Source: Chryseobacterium sp. Marseille-Q5410
Lineage (GTDB): Bacteria > Bacteroidota > Bacteroidia > Flavobacteriales > Weeksellaceae
Direction of reading: 5' to 3'
Assembly (NCBI GenBank): GCA_946892665.1
Contig: CAMPOT010000002.1
Coordinates: 124,001-188,000 of the forward strand
Length of the DNA: 64,000 bases
A program made the translations under genes and the position numbers. Shown here piece by piece: positions 61,276-64,000 of this stretch. The notes under the pieces are model-generated. The model worked only from the letters and a program-made list of their open reading frames with translations. It was not told where the DNA came from and searched no databases. The stretch's first letter is position 1. Every line of letters begins with the position of its first letter.

Positions 61276-62370
61276 ATGAGTTTTAAACAGCACAAAGTAA
61301 GGGTAGGAATTTCGATTGGTGATTTTAATGGTATCGGTCCGGAAATCATTATGAAATCTCTAAAAGATAAAACAATTACCGATTTTTTTACTCCTATTAT
61401 TTTTGGCTCCGGAAAATTATTTACCTACCAGAAAAATATTTTTAAGCTCCAACAACTTAATTTTAATTATATCACTGACGCTACACAGGCGCAAAGCGAT
61501 AAAATTAATATGGTGAATCTTACCAAAGAGAATGTGAATGTGGAAATGGGTGTTCCTACGGAAGAATCTACAAAAATGGCGATAGATTCTTTGGAAGCTG
61601 CGACTAATGCACTGATGAAAGGCGAAATCGATGTTCTGGTGACCGCACCAATTAATAAGGATGAAATGATGAAGAATGGTTTTGCTCATGCAGGACATAC
61701 CGGCTATCTAGAAGAAAAATTCGGAAAGAAAGGATTGATGTTTTTGGTGACCAATGATTTGAAAGTGGCGGTGTCCACGCATCATATTCCGATTTCACAG
61801 GTAGCGGATAGTATTTCAAAAGAAAAAATAAAGAAACAAATCAAAATGCTGAACCAATGTTTGGCAGAAGATTTCGAAATCCCAAGACCCAAAATTGCCG
61901 TTTTAGGACTAAATCCACATGCCGGCGATGGCGGAGTGATCGGGAACGAAGAAATCGAAATTATTGAACCGGCGATCAAAGAGCTCTTTGATAACGGAGT
62001 TTTGGCTTTTGGCCCATTTCCGGCAGACAGTTTTTTCCAGCCGAATAAGTATAAAAATTATGATGCTGTATTAGCGATGTACCACGACCAAGGTTTGGCT
62101 CCCTTTAAAACCATCGCCTACGAAGAGGGAGTGAATTATACAGCCGGTTTACCTTTCATCAGAACATCACCTGATCATGGAGTGGCTTATGACATTGCTG
62201 GGAAAAATGTCGCTGATGAACAAAGTTTTAGCGAAGCATTGTTTATGGCTGTGAAAATTTTTAAAAATAGAAAAGAATATAATGACTTAATGACTAACCG
62301 AATGCGACCTCGAAGAAACGCCGCAAACAATGGTGTTGATGAGGATCTTCCGGATGAAAATGGGCATTAA
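61276..62370 (+). CDS. pdxA: 4-hydroxythreonine-4-phosphate dehydrogenase
   Basis: A 364-residue enzyme for pyridoxal-5-phosphate synthesis. Motifs: VGISIGDFNGIGPEIIMKSL, VTAPINKDEMMKNGFAHAGH (metal/substrate histidines), LNPHAGDGGVIGNEE, and YHDQGLAPFKTIAYEEGVNY with the GLPFIRTSPDHGVAYDIAG loop. C-terminal tail (MRPRRNAANNGVDEDLPDEN) is longer than the E. coli enzyme. First gene of the pdxA-DUF177-rpmF-accBC neighbourhood. Confidence 0.96.
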   Translation: MSFKQHKVRVGISIGDFNGIGPEIIMKSLKDKTITDFFTPIIFGSGKLFTYQKNIFKLQQLNFNYITDATQAQSDKINMVNLTKENVNVEMGVPTEESTKMAIDSLEAATNALMKGEIDVLVTAPINKDEMMKNGFAHAGHTGYLEEKFGKKGLMFLVTNDLKVAVSTHHIPISQVADSISKEKIKKQIKMLNQCLAEDFEIPRPKIAVLGLNPHAGDGGVIGNEEIEIIEPAIKELFDNGVLAFGPFPADSFFQPNKYKNYDAVLAMYHDQGLAPFKTIAYEEGVNYTAGLPFIRTSPDHGVAYDIAGKNVADEQSFSEALFMAVKIFKNRKEYNDLMTNRMRPRRNAANNGVDEDLPDENGH

Positions 62371-62414
62371 GATTCTGAAAAAATATTTTCTTGATTATTT
62401 GTTTTAAAAATTAT

Positions 62415-62444
62415 TTGTAATATTAAAAAATTTGCATATTTTTG
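62415..62444 (+). promoter_or_regulatory. Promoter for DUF177-rpmF
   Basis: TTG (62415-62417), 19-base gap, TATTTTTG (62437-62444): full match. The -7 box contains the frame's first TTG (62442), so the real start is ATG 62457. Confidence 0.7.
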
Positions 62445-62456
62445 CACACTCATTTT

Positions 62457-62978
62457 ATGGACAAGTTTATAAACTACGATGTCGTGTTTTCAGGACAAAA
62501 AAACGGTCAACACGAATTCCAATTTGAGATAGATAAAGCGTTCTTTCAACTTTTCGATACTGAACAAGAGTTTACAGATCCTAAAATTGTTGCAGATGTT
62601 TTAATGATGAAACACAGTACTTTTTTGGAGTTCGAAATTGAAATTTCCGGAATTGTAAATTTGGTTTGTGATATTACCACAGAAAATTTTGATCACGATG
62701 TACAAAACGAGATTAAAGTTTTGGTAAAATTCGGAACAGAGTATGATGACAGCGAAGAAGATGTAATCACCATCCCGAGTACAGACCACGCTTTCAACGT
62801 AGCGCAGCTGATTTATGAAGTCGTAATGCTTTCGATACCGATGAAGAAAATTTCACCAAATGTTTCCGATGAAGATTTGGAAATATTGGAAAAGTTCAGT
62901 CCGAAAGAAGAAGTTGAAGAAGAACAAGATATCGACCCGAGATGGGAAGCATTGAAAAAGTTAAAAGATAAAAATTAA
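62457..62978 (+). CDS. DUF177 (YceD) protein
   Basis: A 173-residue acidic protein. YceD proteins precede rpmF in most bacteria and appear to take part in 23S rRNA accumulation or L32-linked assembly. It shows the family core ISGIVNLVCDITTENFDHDV with the conserved cysteine and a C-terminal DPRWEALKKLKDKN. ATG 62457 is fixed by the promoter. Followed 63 nt later by rpmF. Confidence 0.9.
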   Translation: MDKFINYDVVFSGQKNGQHEFQFEIDKAFFQLFDTEQEFTDPKIVADVLMMKHSTFLEFEIEISGIVNLVCDITTENFDHDVQNEIKVLVKFGTEYDDSEEDVITIPSTDHAFNVAQLIYEVVMLSIPMKKISPNVSDEDLEILEKFSPKEEVEEEQDIDPRWEALKKLKDKN

Positions 62979-63041
62979 ATAGTTTAAATGATGAGAATTG
63001 AGCAATCAAACCTCATCGCTCATCAAACAAAATTATAAGAA

Positions 63042-63245
63042 ATGGCACATCCAAAAAGAAGACAATCGTCAACAAGAAGAGATAAGAGAAGAACCCACTA
63101 CAAAGCGGTAGTTCCTCAATTAGCAAAAGATGCAACTTCAGGTGAAATGCACCTTTATCACAGAGCACACTGGCATGAAGGAAAACTTTACTACAGAGGA
63201 AAAGTAGTAATGGAAAAAACCGTAGAAACTACAGAAGAAAACTAA
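63042..63245 (+). CDS. rpmF: Ribosomal protein bL32
   Basis: A 67-residue large-subunit protein. [20 protein letters not shown] is the invariant start. The zinc cysteines are missing, as in many C-minus forms. Follows DUF177 as in most bacteria; a hairpin separates it from accB. Confidence 0.97.
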   Translation: MAHPKRRQSSTRRDKRRTHYKAVVPQLAKDATSGEMHLYHRAHWHEGKLYYRGKVVMEKTVETTEEN

Positions 63246-63278
63246 GAGATAATCTTAGAAAACATTCAATTTTATAAC

Positions 63279-63316
63279 AAAACCACTCGATTTTTTCAAT
63301 TTTGAGTGGTTTTTTG
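63279..63316 (+). terminator. Terminator after rpmF, partly shared with the accB promoter
   Basis: A 10-bp stem (AAAACCACTC / GAGTGGTTTT, long loop) followed by T-runs with two copies of TTTTTTGTTG, leading directly into the accB promoter. Confidence 0.75.
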
Positions 63317-63345
63317 TTGTTTTTTGTTGTTTTTTAGTATCTTTG
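63317..63345 (+). promoter_or_regulatory. Promoter for accB-accC
   Basis: TTG (63317-63319), 18-base gap, TATCTTTG (63338-63345), 24 bases before the accB ATG. Confidence 0.65.
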
Positions 63346-63369
63346 GCATAATAACAAATACCACATATA

Positions 63370-63858
63370 ATGGACATTAAAGACATACAAAATCTCATTA
63401 AATTTGTGTCTAAAGCAGAAGTTTCTGAAGTTAAATACAAAACAAAAGATTTTGAAATTACCATCAAAACTCCTCTCGCAGGTAGCGAAATGAGTTATGT
63501 ATCTCAACCTGCAGTGTATCATTCTGCGCCACAACAAACTCCAGCAGCTTCCGCACCACAGCAGGTATCGCAAGTGGCTGCTCCGGCTTCAGCAGAACCT
63601 GCTTCTGACGACAGCAAGTACGTTACCATTAAATCCCCGATGATTGGTACTTTCTACAGGAAACCTTCTCCAGATAAAGATGTTTTCGTTAATGTAGGTG
63701 ATGAAGTAAGCAACGGAAAAGTGGTTTGCGTAATTGAAGCGATGAAACTATTCAACCAGATTGAGTCCGAAATTTCCGGGAAAATTGTGAAAATCTTAGT
63801 TGATGACGCTTCGCCGGTAGAATACGACCAACCTTTATTCTTGGTTGATCCATCTTAG
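63370..63858 (+). CDS. accB: Biotin carboxyl carrier protein of acetyl-CoA carboxylase
   Basis: A 162-residue carrier that moves CO2 between biotin carboxylase and carboxyltransferase in fatty-acid synthesis. An N-terminal helical part, an Ala/Pro/Gln-rich linker (about 50-85) and a biotinyl domain with VIEAMKLFNQIES, where the lysine of EAMK is biotinylated. Followed by accC 94 nt later. Confidence 0.96.
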   Translation: MDIKDIQNLIKFVSKAEVSEVKYKTKDFEITIKTPLAGSEMSYVSQPAVYHSAPQQTPAASAPQQVSQVAAPASAEPASDDSKYVTIKSPMIGTFYRKPSPDKDVFVNVGDEVSNGKVVCVIEAMKLFNQIESEISGKIVKILVDDASPVEYDQPLFLVDPS

Positions 63859-63952
63859 GAATTTTAAATGATAAATGATAAATTTTAGATGAATAGATCT
63901 CATTTAAAATAATTTAAAATTCAGAATTTAAAATTTAAAAGTACAGAAAAAG

Positions 63953-64000
63953 ATGTTCAAAAAAATATTAATAGCTAATCGTGGCGAAATTGCAATGCGT
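63953..64000 (+). CDS. accC: Biotin carboxylase, first 16 codons (runs off window)
   Basis: The frame reads MFKKILIANRGEIAMR, the invariant N-terminus of biotin carboxylase subunits. Only 48 bases are in the window. It follows accB as usual. Confidence 0.93.
   Translation, partial: MFKKILIANRGEIAMR

Noticed and set aside
1-64000. tRNA or rRNA genes, insertion sequences or prophage
   Set aside because: I looked in the intergenic gaps on both strands and saw no cloverleaf, rRNA motif, transposase or phage gene.

Overview
The window comes from an AT-rich chromosome of the Bacteroidetes, most likely a Weeksellaceae member close to Chryseobacterium, Kaistella or Epilithonimonas. The signs are promoters of the TAnnTTTG (-7) / TTG (-33) type, a type IX secretion sorting domain (54748-56781), the L28-L33-DUF4295 ribosomal operon, and families largely confined to this group (DUF4252, GIN/DUF2807, DUF3822). 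Genes are dense on both strands. I saw no rRNA, tRNA, CRISPR array, transposase or prophage.

Layout. 1-505 is the 5' part of guaB. 642-3623 (minus) is a sigma / anti-sigma / DUF4252-GIN / DUF4252 envelope operon whose sigma gene carries an in-frame TAG. 3752-4277 is a ParE-type toxin-antitoxin pair. 4345-10046 is a minus-strand phenylacetate block (hotdog thioesterase, paaH, paaG, paaD, paaC, paaB) headed by hutI instead of the expected paaA. 10196-14427 holds ruvB, a small island of damaged or repeat-flanked accessory genes (four-helix-bundle protein, PaiB-like flavoprotein, GxxExxY protein), a metallo-beta-lactamase-fold hydrolase and coaE. 14528-22805 is metabolic and maintenance genes (phosphodiesterase, alcohol dehydrogenase, Na+/H+ antiporter, an orphan barstar, cytoplasmic alpha-amylase, dinB, a NYN-LOTUS protein). 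22879-32949 is housekeeping (pnp, lpxK, ddl, coaD, TRIC channel, murI, rsmD, DUF3822, Smr protein, glyA, folA). 33028-34860 is a LemA-TPM-TPM operon. 34918-42784 holds a VOC protein, a GIN lipoprotein, an M3 peptidase with a frameshifted Ig-like tail, a candidate structured RNA, an aminotransferase, murB, proC and the L28-L33-DUF4295 operon. 42902-45516 is a pair of secreted, adhesin-like proteins sitting between that operon and ftsY. 46663-64000 holds a GlsB-like protein, sppA, folK, two tandem OmpA-type proteins, recQ, fmt, a T9SS substrate, tsf, trmN6, a histidine kinase, ribE, pdxA, DUF177, rpmF, accB and the first codons of accC.

Working together: much of the window serves cell-wall and envelope building (ddl, murI, murB, lpxK, OmpA pair, GIN/DUF4252 proteins, LemA-TPM) and cofactor or fatty-acid synthesis (coaE, coaD, folA, folK, ribE, pdxA, accBC). 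The most unusual points are four gene disruptions, all in non-essential genes (a nonsense codon in the sigma factor, a nonsense codon in the four-helix protein, a 1-nt deletion in the PaiB-like gene, and an A10 tract that splits an M3 peptidase from its Ig-like tail), the phenylacetate operon without its catalytic subunit, and two small accessory genes bounded by inverted repeats.
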